64,000 bases of DNA from an uncultured Polaribacter sp. (GTDB lineage Bacteria; Bacteroidota; Bacteroidia; Flavobacteriales; Flavobacteriaceae): assembly GCA_943846595.1 (NCBI GenBank), contig OX044355.1:1724199-1788198 (forward strand), in the 5' to 3' direction. The position numbers and the translations under genes are program-made. Shown here one piece after another: positions 9,224 to 17,443 of this stretch (the first letter of the stretch is position 1; each line of letters starts with the position of its first letter). The notes under the pieces were generated by a model that saw nothing but the letters and a program-made list of their open reading frames with translations, was not told where the DNA came from and did not search any database.

Positions 9224-9235
9224 TTTTTTTTTTCG

Positions 9236-9262
9236 TTGCAATAGAAAAAACGATTATATTTG
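9236..9262 (+). promoter_or_regulatory. Bacteroidota-type promoter of tRNA-His
   Basis: TTG (-33 element) at 9236-9238 and TATATTTG (-7, consensus TAnnTTTG) at 9255-9262 are separated by 16 bases. The tRNA begins 15 bases further on. Confidence 0.8.
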
Positions 9263-9277
9263 CACCCGAATTTATAT

Positions 9278-9352
9278 GGTGGTTGTAGCTCAGTTGGTTA
9301 GAGTATCGGTTTGTGGTACCGAGGGTCGCGGGTTCGAATCCCGTCTTCCACC
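9278..9352 (+). tRNA. tRNA-His (GTG)
   Basis: Cloverleaf with anticodon GTG at 9313-9315 in the loop TTGTGGT, closed by stem TCGGT/ACCGA. The T-loop is TTCGAAT with stem GCGGG/CCCGT, and the D-arm is GCTC...GAGT. The extra 5' G (9278) opposite C73 (9352) is the tRNA-His identity feature. The CCA end is not encoded. In the acceptor stem, positions 5-68 and 6-67 read T opposite T, leaving two adjacent mismatches in an otherwise paired helix. Confidence 0.95.
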
Positions 9353-9360
9353 CAAAATAA

Positions 9361-9390
9361 AATCCTTCTCATTATGAGAAGGATTTTTTT
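9361..9390 (+). terminator. Rho-independent terminator after tRNA-His
   Basis: A 10-bp perfect stem AATCCTTCTC/GAGAAGGATT with a 5-base loop at 9361-9385, followed by a T run to 9390. It begins 9 bases after the tRNA. Confidence 0.9.
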
Positions 9391-9453
9391 GTTATCTTTA
9401 TTTGAATTTGCTGATTCTATTAAAAGTTTTTATTTATTTTTCACGAGCATCTT

Positions 9454-10203
9454 TTAAAAAGAATTCAAAATGTGCAGCACTTCATTTCTCTTTCTGACCG
9501 AAACAGGTACGTTAGAGCTGTCTTTTAATAAGAGATAGCCTCCATCAGATTTAATAAATTCTTTAATGTATTTGATGTTGATTAGGTGACTTTGGTGTAC
9601 TCTAATGAAATCAACCTCTTTTAGTAGATCGGCATAATATTTCAATGTTTTAGACACCAGAATTTTACTGCCATTTACAAAGTAAAAAGTGGTGTAATTA
9701 TTATCAGATTTACAGCGAATAATATCTTCAATGTTTACCACAATAATTTTCTCCGCGGTATGCAGTGATATTTTTTTTGGTTGGCTGCTTGGTTGCATTA
9801 CGGTTTGCTGTAAAATGCTCAACTGATGGTCGTCTGGTTGTATTTTGTGCTGTACCTTCTCTAAAGCATTGGCTAAGTCTTCCTCTGTGTAGGGTTTCAA
9901 AATATAGTCTATGGCTGCAAACTTAAAGGCTTTAATTGCATAGGCATCACTCGCAGTCACAAAAATAATTTTTGAGGTTAAATTTGGAAAAATCTCTAAG
10001 AGATCAAAACCGGTTCCATCACCCAGCATAATGTCTAAAAAAAGAATATCAGGTTGCTTTTTTTGTAATAATTTTGCTGCTGAAACCACACTATTTGCAG
10101 TTCCGATAATTGTTATCTCTCTATGATTTTTAGCAATGTCATTCGCCAACATTTCTAATGCGTTTGGCATGTCATCTACTAAAACTGCAGTGATTTTTTT
10201 CAT
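9454..10203 (-). CDS. LytTR-family response regulator
   Basis: A 249-residue two-component regulator. The receiver domain (1-120) has the acidic pair Asp10/Asp11, phosphoacceptor Asp57 in LFLDIMLGDGTG, and the Lys of ILKPY. A linker (about 125-145) leads to a LytTR DNA-binding domain (about 148-249) with FIRVHQSHLINIKYI, the signature of this family. LytTR proteins bind direct repeats about 21 bp apart, and such repeats occur upstream of the lipoprotein gene at 13489-13522. The gene starts 3 bases after the histidine kinase stop, so kinase and regulator are one operon and surely a cognate pair. Confidence 0.95.
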   Translation of the reverse strand: MKKITAVLVDDMPNALEMLANDIAKNHREITIIGTANSVVSAAKLLQKKQPDILFLDIMLGDGTGFDLLEIFPNLTSKIIFVTASDAYAIKAFKFAAIDYILKPYTEEDLANALEKVQHKIQPDDHQLSILQQTVMQPSSQPKKISLHTAEKIIVVNIEDIIRCKSDNNYTTFYFVNGSKILVSKTLKYYADLLKEVDFIRVHQSHLINIKYIKEFIKSDGGYLLLKDSSNVPVSVRKRNEVLHILNSF

Positions 10204-10206
10204 CGT

Positions 10207-12246
10207 TTAATAATCTGTTTTTAAAGGGATTTTAAACCAGACTCTTGTCCCTATTGTATTTTCTTTCTCTTTTAGCTCTCTAATTGTAAATGAATTTTTA
10301 CCAGATAAATTTTCAATACGGGCTCTATTTACTGCTATGGCAACTGATTTATGGCTTTTTTTATTTGCATTCGCTTGCTGTAAGCCTACTCCATTATCAT
10401 CAATAGAACAATGCAGAAACTGATCTTTCACTTCAAATTTAAGGACAAGAAATCCTTCTTTTTGTAAAGGTTGTATCCCGTGTTTTATACTGTTTTCTAT
10501 GAAAGGCTGTAACAACATTGGTGGAATTAATATTTCTTCAGGATCAATACCGCTTAACTGTTTTATAATCTCATAACCAAATGATTTTGAATTCATCATT
10601 TGTTCTAATTCAATATAGTTTTTTAACGTTTTTATTTCTTCATTCAATGCAACTTCATCTGTTCTCGAATTGTTTAAAATGGCACGTAAAAGCGTTGCAA
10701 ATTTATTAATGCTCTTGTTCATTTCGTCCTTATTTCCTGCGTTTCCAGCTGCTTTAATACCGTTTAATACATTAAATATAAAATGAGGATTCATTTGTAA
10801 TTGTAATGCTTTCTGTTCTAAAGAAAGTAAATGGTTTTTAAGTTGTAAAGAGGCTATCTTTTCCTCATTTTTTCTTTTAGTAATTCGTAGATATCGAATC
10901 ATTAGTGCAATAAATAGAAGGATGGTAAAGGCACAGAGAGATAGTAAAAACCAAGTTTTTTTATAATAGGGGACCGCTATCGAAAACCGGATTTCACGAG
11001 GGGCACTTAGTTGTTTTCCTAAAGTTCTTGATTGTACAGAAAAGGTGTAATTTCCTGGTTTTAAATCTCGAAAAAGCACCGAATTGGTCCGAGACCAAGA
11101 AGAAGTTTCAGCGTTAAGTGTCCAACGATATTCAATTTTATTTGGATGAAGAAGATCAACTGTTTTGTATTGAAATGAAATGGTTGATTGATTTGCTTTT
11201 AAGGGTAAAACCTTCTTGTAATCGTTTGGATTTATGGTGTCTAATGCTTTGTAAGAAACTTTTAAACCCTCTAAAAATAAGCTTGGTTTATGTGTTTTAG
11301 GCTTTGCATTTTTGTAAACAATTAAACCTTCATTCTTTGTGCTTATCCATATATTTTTTTGCTCATCGTTAAAAATAGTACTGACTGAATTTGAACTTAA
11401 CTTACTATTGTATTTATTAATTTTTCTTTTAAAGAGATAGCTAACAACCTCCAATATTTCTATGGCTTCATTCGTGGAGGCTATCCAAATTTCATCCTCA
11501 ATGATTGCAACACTAGCAATGTTGGAAATGCTTTGTTTTGTTTGTGTTCTTTTACTTTCCTTAAAAACATCAATTTTGTTTGTATTTTCAACTGCAATTA
11601 ATTCAGTTCCATTTTGCAGAAGTTTCGAGTATGTCTGTGCGTTTATCTTTGTTGTTTTTATTGGATTGATAAGTTGCTCTATTCTCCAAAAACCACGATT
11701 ACTTGCTATATAAAAAGCACCCCGGTAAAAGTTAATATCGTTGATTTTGGCAAAATCTAGTTGCGTATTTATTTCAATAGGATGTATACCGCTTTTACTG
11801 AAATAAGCAATACCTTCATCAGTGGCAATATAGGAAACCCCTTTGTGAAAAATTATTTTATTAATTTTTTTGCTTTCATAGTGATAAAAATTAGACCTAA
11901 CTTTTATTGATAAATGAGTATTTGTTCCAATGAAAAGAGAGTCTTTTTTAATTGAAATGGTATGCACATGATTTGTTGCTAAGTTGTTCTTTGTATTGTA
12001 ATGCAAAAATTCAGTACCATCAAATTGAAAGAGTCCTTGAGAAGTAGCCATCCACAAATGCCCAATTTGATCTTGTGCAATTAAATTGATGGGAGTTTCT
12101 GGAGCATTTTTAATGGTTATAAACTCTTTGTTGGTGTTGTTTTGACTCACAAGATTCCAGCCATAGAAGAGTCCAAGCAGTAAAAAAAGAGCATTTACTT
12201 TTTTTGAATTGTAGTATACTTTAATAAAATTACTGATGAATTGCAT
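10207..12246 (-). CDS. Beta-propeller sensor histidine kinase (LytS/YpdA-type)
   Basis: A 679-residue sensor kinase. A signal/anchor segment (about 17-34) is followed by a periplasmic beta-propeller of Reg_prop-like repeats (GHLWMATSQGLFQFDG, NIWISTKNEGLIVYK), then a Y_Y_Y domain (YRWTLN...LKPGNYTFSVQS), a membrane segment (about 435-457), and a His_kinase domain with NPHFIFN, whose His is the predicted phosphorylation site, and HATPase motifs (PPMLLQPFIENSIKHG, DDNGVGL). The ligand is unknown. I chose the ATG at 12246. The frame stays open upstream, but that part overlaps a terminator and the neighbouring lipoprotein gene. The kinase and the LytTR regulator 3 bases downstream form one system. 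Confidence 0.92.
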   Translation of the reverse strand: MQFISNFIKVYYNSKKVNALFLLLGLFYGWNLVSQNNTNKEFITIKNAPETPINLIAQDQIGHLWMATSQGLFQFDGTEFLHYNTKNNLATNHVHTISIKKDSLFIGTNTHLSIKVRSNFYHYESKKINKIIFHKGVSYIATDEGIAYFSKSGIHPIEINTQLDFAKINDINFYRGAFYIASNRGFWRIEQLINPIKTTKINAQTYSKLLQNGTELIAVENTNKIDVFKESKRTQTKQSISNIASVAIIEDEIWIASTNEAIEILEVVSYLFKRKINKYNSKLSSNSVSTIFNDEQKNIWISTKNEGLIVYKNAKPKTHKPSLFLEGLKVSYKALDTINPNDYKKVLPLKANQSTISFQYKTVDLLHPNKIEYRWTLNAETSSWSRTNSVLFRDLKPGNYTFSVQSRTLGKQLSAPREIRFSIAVPYYKKTWFLLSLCAFTILLFIALMIRYLRITKRKNEEKIASLQLKNHLLSLEQKALQLQMNPHFIFNVLNGIKAAGNAGNKDEMNKSINKFATLLRAILNNSRTDEVALNEEIKTLKNYIELEQMMNSKSFGYEIIKQLSGIDPEEILIPPMLLQPFIENSIKHGIQPLQKEGFLVLKFEVKDQFLHCSIDDNGVGLQQANANKKSHKSVAIAVNRARIENLSGKNSFTIRELKEKENTIGTRVWFKIPLKTDY

Positions 12247-12251
12247 GCTAA

Positions 12252-12259
12252 CAAACTTA
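12252..12259 (-). promoter_or_regulatory. Candidate -7 element of the kinase/LytTR operon
   Basis: On the minus strand the sequence is TAAGTTTG, matching TAnnTTTG, directly after the lipoprotein terminator. Transcription would begin at or within a base or two of the chosen ATG at 12246, implying a leaderless or nearly leaderless message. No clear TTG element lies at the proper distance. Confidence 0.45.
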
Positions 12260-12263
12260 CGTG

Positions 12264-12297
12264 AAAAAAGTAACTGCCCAAAATGAACAGTTACTTT
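12264..12297 (-). terminator. Rho-independent terminator of the lipoprotein gene
   Basis: Read on the minus strand, AAAGTAACTG and CAGTTACTTT form a 10-bp stem with an 11-base loop, followed by a run of T (12264-12269 as A on the plus strand). It lies 33 bases past the lipoprotein stop and separates that gene from the kinase. Confidence 0.85.
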
Positions 12298-12329
12298 AAC
12301 TACAATTTCTATTCCAACTTCATTTTTTT

Positions 12330-13421
12330 TTAATTTATTGCATACAATCTTAAATTGGAAGTATCTGGTTTTATATGTTCTAGATCTCCATAAGGCTTTG
12401 TCAAAGGCTTCAATACACACAAAGCAGTTGTTTTACCTTTAATAATTAATCGAGTGTTTTTTACCGTCCAACTCCATCTAAATTTCGAGTACTCAATTCC
12501 AATTTTAGCAAACTCAGTATGTATTTTATTGTGTTGTTTTAAATATTCTATGAGCTCCTTTTTAGAAGTTATTGTTGGTACTTCATCGTCAGAATTATGA
12601 AAATCGATTTCATATTGTACAGGAATATTAAACTGGATCGTATAGGCTTCGCCAATATATCTTTCACTTTCATTATTCAACGCATCATACCACTGAATTT
12701 CTTGCTCTTCTGGGTATTTTTTTGCAATCTCTTTTGAAAGATCTGTTTTCCCTGGTGAGTTAGCAGTGGGATAAAACACATAAAAAGGCTTTGCTAAATA
12801 GTATTCTGAGTAGTTTCCGCCAAAGACTGTGAAATACTGAGAGGCTACAATATTTGTAGGAATGTCTGTTACAAAAGCATCTTTTATTGTTTTCATCAAT
12901 GCGGTATTGCTTCCCAATCCGTCAGCATGAAAAATGATTTTAGAGTTTTGGGCAACGACCTTCTTTAATTTTGGCAGTTTTCCTTGCGTAATGTTTTTAC
13001 GGAGTGTTTCTGTAGTTACTTTTTCTCCTTTAATTACTGTTTCTAATGTCAAACCTTTATAAGGATTGCTTTTATTTACAATGTGGATGTCACCAAAATA
13101 AGAGTCGCTTTCATGATTATTCAACCAGGTAATGATTTCTTCTATTGAATATTGATCTTCTACAATTTGATATTCTTTCTCTTTAAAATAACTTCGGGCA
13201 TCTTCATAATAATGTGCGCTCCCTTTGTCTATTCCTGTAATAAATACGATTGGACTTCTATAAATAATTTCTTCAGGAACCATCGCAGTTGGAGCGATTA
13301 CTTCTGCGACTTCAATTGCTGATGCTACTGTTTTTTTTGTTGATTTATAGCAACTTGTTAATTGGAGTGCTAGGATTAAAAATGAACAAACAATTCCGGT
13401 TTTTGTGATTACTTTTCTCAT
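12330..13421 (-). CDS. Uncharacterised lipoprotein next to a LytTR two-component system
   Basis: A 363-residue protein I do not recognise. It opens with a lipoprotein signal: basic n-region, hydrophobic core, and lipobox LTSC with Cys24. The mature part begins with a spacer rich in Ala and Val. An alpha/beta-looking segment (about 55-190) has strand-like stretches IVFITGIDKG, DIHIVNKSNP and SKIIFHADGLGSN. The third is faintly reminiscent of caspase/CHAT-like folds, but no His-Cys dyad is evident. A Tyr/Phe-rich middle and charged C-terminus follow. It has its own promoter with phased direct repeats and its own terminator, so it is a single-gene unit and a candidate target of the adjacent LytTR regulator. 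Confidence 0.8.
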   Translation of the reverse strand: MRKVITKTGIVCSFLILALQLTSCYKSTKKTVASAIEVAEVIAPTAMVPEEIIYRSPIVFITGIDKGSAHYYEDARSYFKEKEYQIVEDQYSIEEIITWLNNHESDSYFGDIHIVNKSNPYKGLTLETVIKGEKVTTETLRKNITQGKLPKLKKVVAQNSKIIFHADGLGSNTALMKTIKDAFVTDIPTNIVASQYFTVFGGNYSEYYLAKPFYVFYPTANSPGKTDLSKEIAKKYPEEQEIQWYDALNNESERYIGEAYTIQFNIPVQYEIDFHNSDDEVPTITSKKELIEYLKQHNKIHTEFAKIGIEYSKFRWSWTVKNTRLIIKGKTTALCVLKPLTKPYGDLEHIKPDTSNLRLYAIN

Positions 13422-13452
13422 GGCTTCTAAATTTTAAAATGTTATTACACTT

Positions 13453-13522
13453 CAAAAGTAGGGGAGATGAAAGCTGCTATTTTAGCTTTTTTAGAATTCG
13501 TAGCTATTATTTTAGAATTCGT
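13453..13522 (-). promoter_or_regulatory. Promoter and candidate LytTR operator of the lipoprotein gene
   Basis: The minus strand has TACTTTTG (-7 type) at 13453-13460, giving a leader of about 25 bases, and no visible -33 TTG. Upstream lie two perfect 13-bp direct repeats, TTTTAGAATTCGT on the plus strand, at 13489-13501 and 13510-13522. They are exactly 21 bp apart (two helical turns), the spacing LytTR dimers such as AgrA use. They sit about 35-70 bp upstream of the predicted start of transcription, where an activator would bind. That the neighbouring LytTR protein binds them is inference. Confidence 0.55.
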
Positions 13523-13585
13523 TCATAGGAATTCTTTCTGAAAGGTTTTTTCTGAAGGTTTAGTTGTTTGTTTTAGACCAATAGA

Positions 13586-16378
13586 TTAAGAATCGAGTTT
13601 TTCTTTCAAGTACTTTGCGGTATATGAATTTTTAATTTTGGCCAATTGCTCTGGAGTTCCTTCAAAAATAAGTGTTCCTCCATTTTTTCCACCCTCCAAA
13701 CCCAAGTCAATAATATAATCGGCGCATTTTATGAGTTCTATATTGTGTTCAATAACCAATATGGAATGTCCTTTTGCTATTAAAGCTTTAAAGGATGCTA
13801 ATAATTTTTTAATATCATGAAAATGCAAACCGGTTGTAGGCTCATCAAAAATAAAGAAGGTTTTGTCTTTGGTTGTTCCTTTTACTAAGAACGATGCCAA
13901 TTTAATTCTTTGCGCTTCACCGCCTGAAAGGGTTGACGAAGATTGTCCTAATTTTACATAGCCCAATCCAACATCCTGTAAAGGTTTTAGTTTTTGCGAT
14001 ATTTTCTTTTCTCCATTGTCTGTAAAAAAGTCTACAGCATCATCAATGGTTAAATTTAGAATATCATCAATGTTTTTTTGATCTACTTTGACTTCTAAAA
14101 CTTCTTTTTTAAAGCGTCTTCCTGCACAGCCATCACATTCCAAGTGAACGTCTGCCATAAATTGCATTTCGATCGTTACTTCTCCTTCTCCTTTACAAAT
14201 TTCGCAACGCCCACCCTCTACATTAAAAGAAAAATGTTTGGGTTTGTAGTTTCTTATTTTTGATAATTTAGAATTTGAAAACAACGCACGTATATCATCA
14301 TATGCTTTTATATAAGTAACAGGATTTGAACGTGAAGAACGCCCTATCGGGTTTTGATCAATAAACTCTACATTTTTCAGGCTCTCAAAATCTCCAGTAA
14401 TGCGAGTATGTTGCCCTATTTTATTTCCATAACCGGTCAACATCTTTTGTAGGGATGGATATAATATATTTTTTACCAAGGTACTTTTCCCAGAGCCAGA
14501 AACACCAGTAATTACGCTTAAACTATTTAGAGGAATCGTAACATCAATATTTTTAAGGTTGTTTTCTCTGGCGCCAATAATTTTAATCTTATTGGTCGAT
14601 TTCCTTCTTTTAGTTGGAACTTCAATTTTTAAATTTTCGTTCAAGTATTTTGCAGTTAAAGAGTCTGATTTTAAAATATCATTAAAGGTTCCTTCAGCAA
14701 CAACGTGACCACCAAAAGTTCCTGCTTCTGGTCCAATATCGATAATATAATCTGATTCTTTCATGATGTCTTCATCATGCTCAACAACAACAACCGTATT
14801 GCCTAAATCTCGTAAATCTTTTAAAACACCAATTAATCTTTCGGTATCTTTTGGATGCAGACCTATACTCGGCTCATCTAAAATATACATAGAGCCTACT
14901 AAAGAACTTCCTAATGAAGTAGCCAAGTTAATTCGTTGACTTTCCCCTCCCGAAAGGGTGTTTGAGGTTCTATTGATTGTTAGATAATTTAATCCCACAT
15001 CATTTAGAAATTGCAATCTATTGTTGATTTCAATTAATAAACGTTTTCCAATTTTTTGTTCGTATTTGTCTAATTGTATCTTCTTAAAAAATACTGCCAA
15101 TTCATCTAATGGAAGCGTTACGAGGTCTGAAATTGTTTGATTGTTAATTTTTACAAATTCAGTTTCCTGACGGAGTCTTTTTCCATTACAAGTAGTACAT
15201 TTTGTTTTTCCACGGTAGCGCGATAGCATGATACGATTCTGAATTTTATAGCTTTTTTCTTCTAAAACCCTAAAAAAGTGATGAATGCCGTGAAAACTTT
15301 TGTTGCCATTCCATACGAGTTGTTTTTGTTTGTCAGTCAACTCAAACCAGGGCTTGTGGATTGGAATATCAAATTGAAAAGCAGCACTTACTAAGGATTC
15401 TTTATAGTGAATATAGGAGGGGGTTTTAAATGGAAAAATAGCATCATCATAAATTGATAATCCCGTATTTGGAATGACTAAATCTTCATCGATACCTAAA
15501 ACATTTCCATAACCTTCACAAGTAGGACAAGCACCATAGGGGTTATTAAAACTAAATAAATGGGTATTGGGTTCTAAAAAAGAGAGGCCATCCAAATCAA
15601 ATTTATTGCTAAATTCTGTCGTCTTCTTTTTTTCTAAATCTTCAATGAAACAAATTCCTTTTCCCTCAAAAAAGGCAGTTTGTATGGCATCTGCAACTCG
15701 ATTATAAAAATCTTCATTGTTTTTTGTGATAATTCGATCGACTACTAAAAATAAAGCTTCGTTATTGTATTCTTCAACAATAAAGTTTCCAATTCTTACG
15801 ATTTTTTCTTTCCATTTTAAACGAGCATACCCTTGTTGTTCTAAAACTTGTAAAAGAGTTTTTAAATCTCTTCCTTCATTAATAACAATCGGAGCCAATA
15901 AAAGTAATTTTGTGTTTTCGGTGCATTTTTTTACAAAATTCACCACATCTGATACCCTGTCTTTTTTTACTTCGTTTCCTGAAATAGGAGAAAATGTTTT
16001 TCCAATTCTAGCAAACAATAATTTAATATAATCATAAATCTCTGTGGATGTACCTACGGTTGAACGCGGATTTGTGGAGTTTACTTTTTGTTCGATAGCA
16101 ATTGCTGGAGCGATTCCTTTAATGTAATCCACTTTTGGCTTGTGCAATTTGCCTAAAAACTGCCTCGCATACGAACTCAAACTTTCTACATAGCGTCTTT
16201 GACCTTCTGCATACAAGGTGTCAAAAGCCAATGAGGATTTTCCTGAGCCAGATAATCCAGTGATCACCACCAACTTATTCCGTGGAATTACAACATCAAT
16301 ATTTTTTAAATTATGGAGTTTTGCTCCTTTAATGATGATGTTTTGTTTGGGGTCAATCGTAGAAATATCTGCTTTCAT
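13586..16378 (-). CDS. uvrA: Excinuclease ABC subunit A
   Basis: A 930-residue UvrA, full length for the family. It has two ABC ATPase modules with Walker A motifs GLSGSGKSS (about residue 42) and GVSGSGKST (about 635), and two signature motifs, TLSGGESQRINLA and TLSGGEAQRIKLA. Zinc-binding CxxC motifs are seen in CPTCEG, CTTCNGKR, CEICKGEGE and CDGCAGRR. As the damage-recognition dimer it loads UvrB at lesions in nucleotide excision repair. It is transcribed alone. The gap to the lipoprotein gene downstream is 164 bases, and the ECF sigma gene diverges upstream. No LexA-type operator is recognised. Confidence 0.98.
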   Translation of the reverse strand: MKADISTIDPKQNIIIKGAKLHNLKNIDVVIPRNKLVVITGLSGSGKSSLAFDTLYAEGQRRYVESLSSYARQFLGKLHKPKVDYIKGIAPAIAIEQKVNSTNPRSTVGTSTEIYDYIKLLFARIGKTFSPISGNEVKKDRVSDVVNFVKKCTENTKLLLLAPIVINEGRDLKTLLQVLEQQGYARLKWKEKIVRIGNFIVEEYNNEALFLVVDRIITKNNEDFYNRVADAIQTAFFEGKGICFIEDLEKKKTTEFSNKFDLDGLSFLEPNTHLFSFNNPYGACPTCEGYGNVLGIDEDLVIPNTGLSIYDDAIFPFKTPSYIHYKESLVSAAFQFDIPIHKPWFELTDKQKQLVWNGNKSFHGIHHFFRVLEEKSYKIQNRIMLSRYRGKTKCTTCNGKRLRQETEFVKINNQTISDLVTLPLDELAVFFKKIQLDKYEQKIGKRLLIEINNRLQFLNDVGLNYLTINRTSNTLSGGESQRINLATSLGSSLVGSMYILDEPSIGLHPKDTERLIGVLKDLRDLGNTVVVVEHDEDIMKESDYIIDIGPEAGTFGGHVVAEGTFNDILKSDSLTAKYLNENLKIEVPTKRRKSTNKIKIIGARENNLKNIDVTIPLNSLSVITGVSGSGKSTLVKNILYPSLQKMLTGYGNKIGQHTRITGDFESLKNVEFIDQNPIGRSSRSNPVTYIKAYDDIRALFSNSKLSKIRNYKPKHFSFNVEGGRCEICKGEGEVTIEMQFMADVHLECDGCAGRRFKKEVLEVKVDQKNIDDILNLTIDDAVDFFTDNGEKKISQKLKPLQDVGLGYVKLGQSSSTLSGGEAQRIKLASFLVKGTTKDKTFFIFDEPTTGLHFHDIKKLLASFKALIAKGHSILVIEHNIELIKCADYIIDLGLEGGKNGGTLIFEGTPEQLAKIKNSYTAKYLKEKLDS

Positions 16379-16592
16379 TTATAAAAAAATATAAGCCTTA
16401 AAAATACCACTTTTCAAAGTCTTAATAAATAAATAAAATGAAATTTGTTAAAAAAAGTTGCTAAATTGAATAATAATAAAGATATTTGATTTCTTTAACA
16501 CTCATAAAAACACGCTTATACGAAAAAATTACTTTTAATTATTTAAAAAATAATAAGAACGAAAAGTGCTAAGCTTTTCTAAAAGTAATTTT

Positions 16593-17180
16593 ATGATGCG
16601 TAAAAATTCAACTCCAGACAGTACCTTAGTAAGTGATTTTATTAAGGGTAACGAAAATTCCTTAGAAGTATTAATTAAAAGACACAAACAACGTCTGTAT
16701 AGCTTTATATACAGTAAAGTTTTAAATAGAGACATTGCAGAAGATGTTTTTCAAGATACTTTTATCAAAGTAATTCGAACTCTTAAAAAAGGAAATTACA
16801 ATGAAGAAGGAAAATTTCTTCCATGGGTAATGCGAATTGCTCATAATTTAGTAATTGATCATTTCAGAAAAACAAACAGAATGGTCACCTTCAAAAACAC
16901 CGATGAATTTGATATTTTTTCTGTGATTGGGGATGGGAACTTAAATGCTGAGAAAAAAATGATTCAAGAACAAATTCATACAGATGTAAGAGCGTTGATT
17001 GAAGAATTACCAGAAGAGCAAAAAGAAGTTTTAATAATGCGAATGTATAGAGATATGAGCTTTAAGGAAATAAGCGAAAATACCGGAGTAAGTATCAATA
17101 CCGCTTTGGGAAGAATGCGGTATGCTTTGATGAATATGAGAAAATTAATAGAGAAAAATAAAATTATATTAGTCAATTAA
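16593..17180 (+). CDS. ECF-type RNA polymerase sigma factor
   Basis: A 195-residue sigma-70 family protein with only regions 2 and 4. Region 2 (about 15-85) contains DIAEDVFQDTFIKVIRTL and FLPWVMRIAHNLVIDHFRK. Region 4 (about 130-185) contains LPEEQKEVLIMRMYRDMSFKEISENTGVSINTALGRMRYAL, with the helix-turn-helix. I start at ATG 16593. A GTG nine codons earlier is possible but adds a segment without family resemblance. No anti-sigma gene is adjacent, unlike most ECF groups. A 47-codon ORF follows 58 bases later, before the next terminator. Highly similar proteins are found throughout Flavobacteriaceae as general, constitutively present sigma factors, so it may not be stress-specific. Confidence 0.92.
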   Translation: MMRKNSTPDSTLVSDFIKGNENSLEVLIKRHKQRLYSFIYSKVLNRDIAEDVFQDTFIKVIRTLKKGNYNEEGKFLPWVMRIAHNLVIDHFRKTNRMVTFKNTDEFDIFSVIGDGNLNAEKKMIQEQIHTDVRALIEELPEEQKEVLIMRMYRDMSFKEISENTGVSINTALGRMRYALMNMRKLIEKNKIILVN

Positions 17181-17238
17181 CAATAAAAGTAAAAGTGCCT
17201 CGTTACTTGTTTATATCGAACCTATTAAACAAAAATGT

Positions 17239-17382
17239 ATGATGCAACTTTACCCAAAAAAGTCATTTGATTTTCAAATGCAACCTAAAAAAGAAACAAT
17301 TCAATTTTTGATTCTTTTTTCCAAATCACTCACCTTTGTAAAAACAAAATCAAAAAACTTCATTGAATTGAATTTGAATTAA
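17239..17382 (+). CDS. Small ORF (47 aa) downstream of the sigma factor gene
   Basis: ATG ATG at 17239 opens a 47-codon frame ending TAA at 17380. The product begins MMQLYPKKSFDFQMQPKKET, then a short hydrophobic helix (IQFLILF) and a Lys/Ser-rich tail ending IELNLN. It is basic and lies between the ECF sigma gene and a strong terminator 5 bases past its stop, as expected for a real last gene of a transcript. I have a recollection of similar short proteins at this place in other flavobacteria but cannot verify it. Function unknown. It could be a small partner of the sigma factor. Confidence 0.55.
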   Translation: MMQLYPKKSFDFQMQPKKETIQFLILFSKSLTFVKTKSKNFIELNLN

Positions 17383-17387
17383 TGCAG

Positions 17388-17418
17388 AAAAAGTTCCAAC
17401 ATTTGTTGGAACTTTTTT
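17388..17418. terminator. Bidirectional rho-independent terminator
   Basis: A 13-bp stem AAAAAGTTCCAAC/GTTGGAACTTTTT (17388-17400 and 17405-17417) with a 4-base loop and T run. It serves the sigma factor/small ORF transcript on the plus strand and, by symmetry, nth on the minus strand. Confidence 0.92.
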
Positions 17419-17443
17419 ATTTTCTGAGGATTAAGAATCATAA

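Noticed and set aside
12247..12420. Longer N-terminus for the histidine kinase
   Set aside because: It would span the lipoprotein's terminator and run into its coding region, and the extra residues do not look like a signal or sensor domain.
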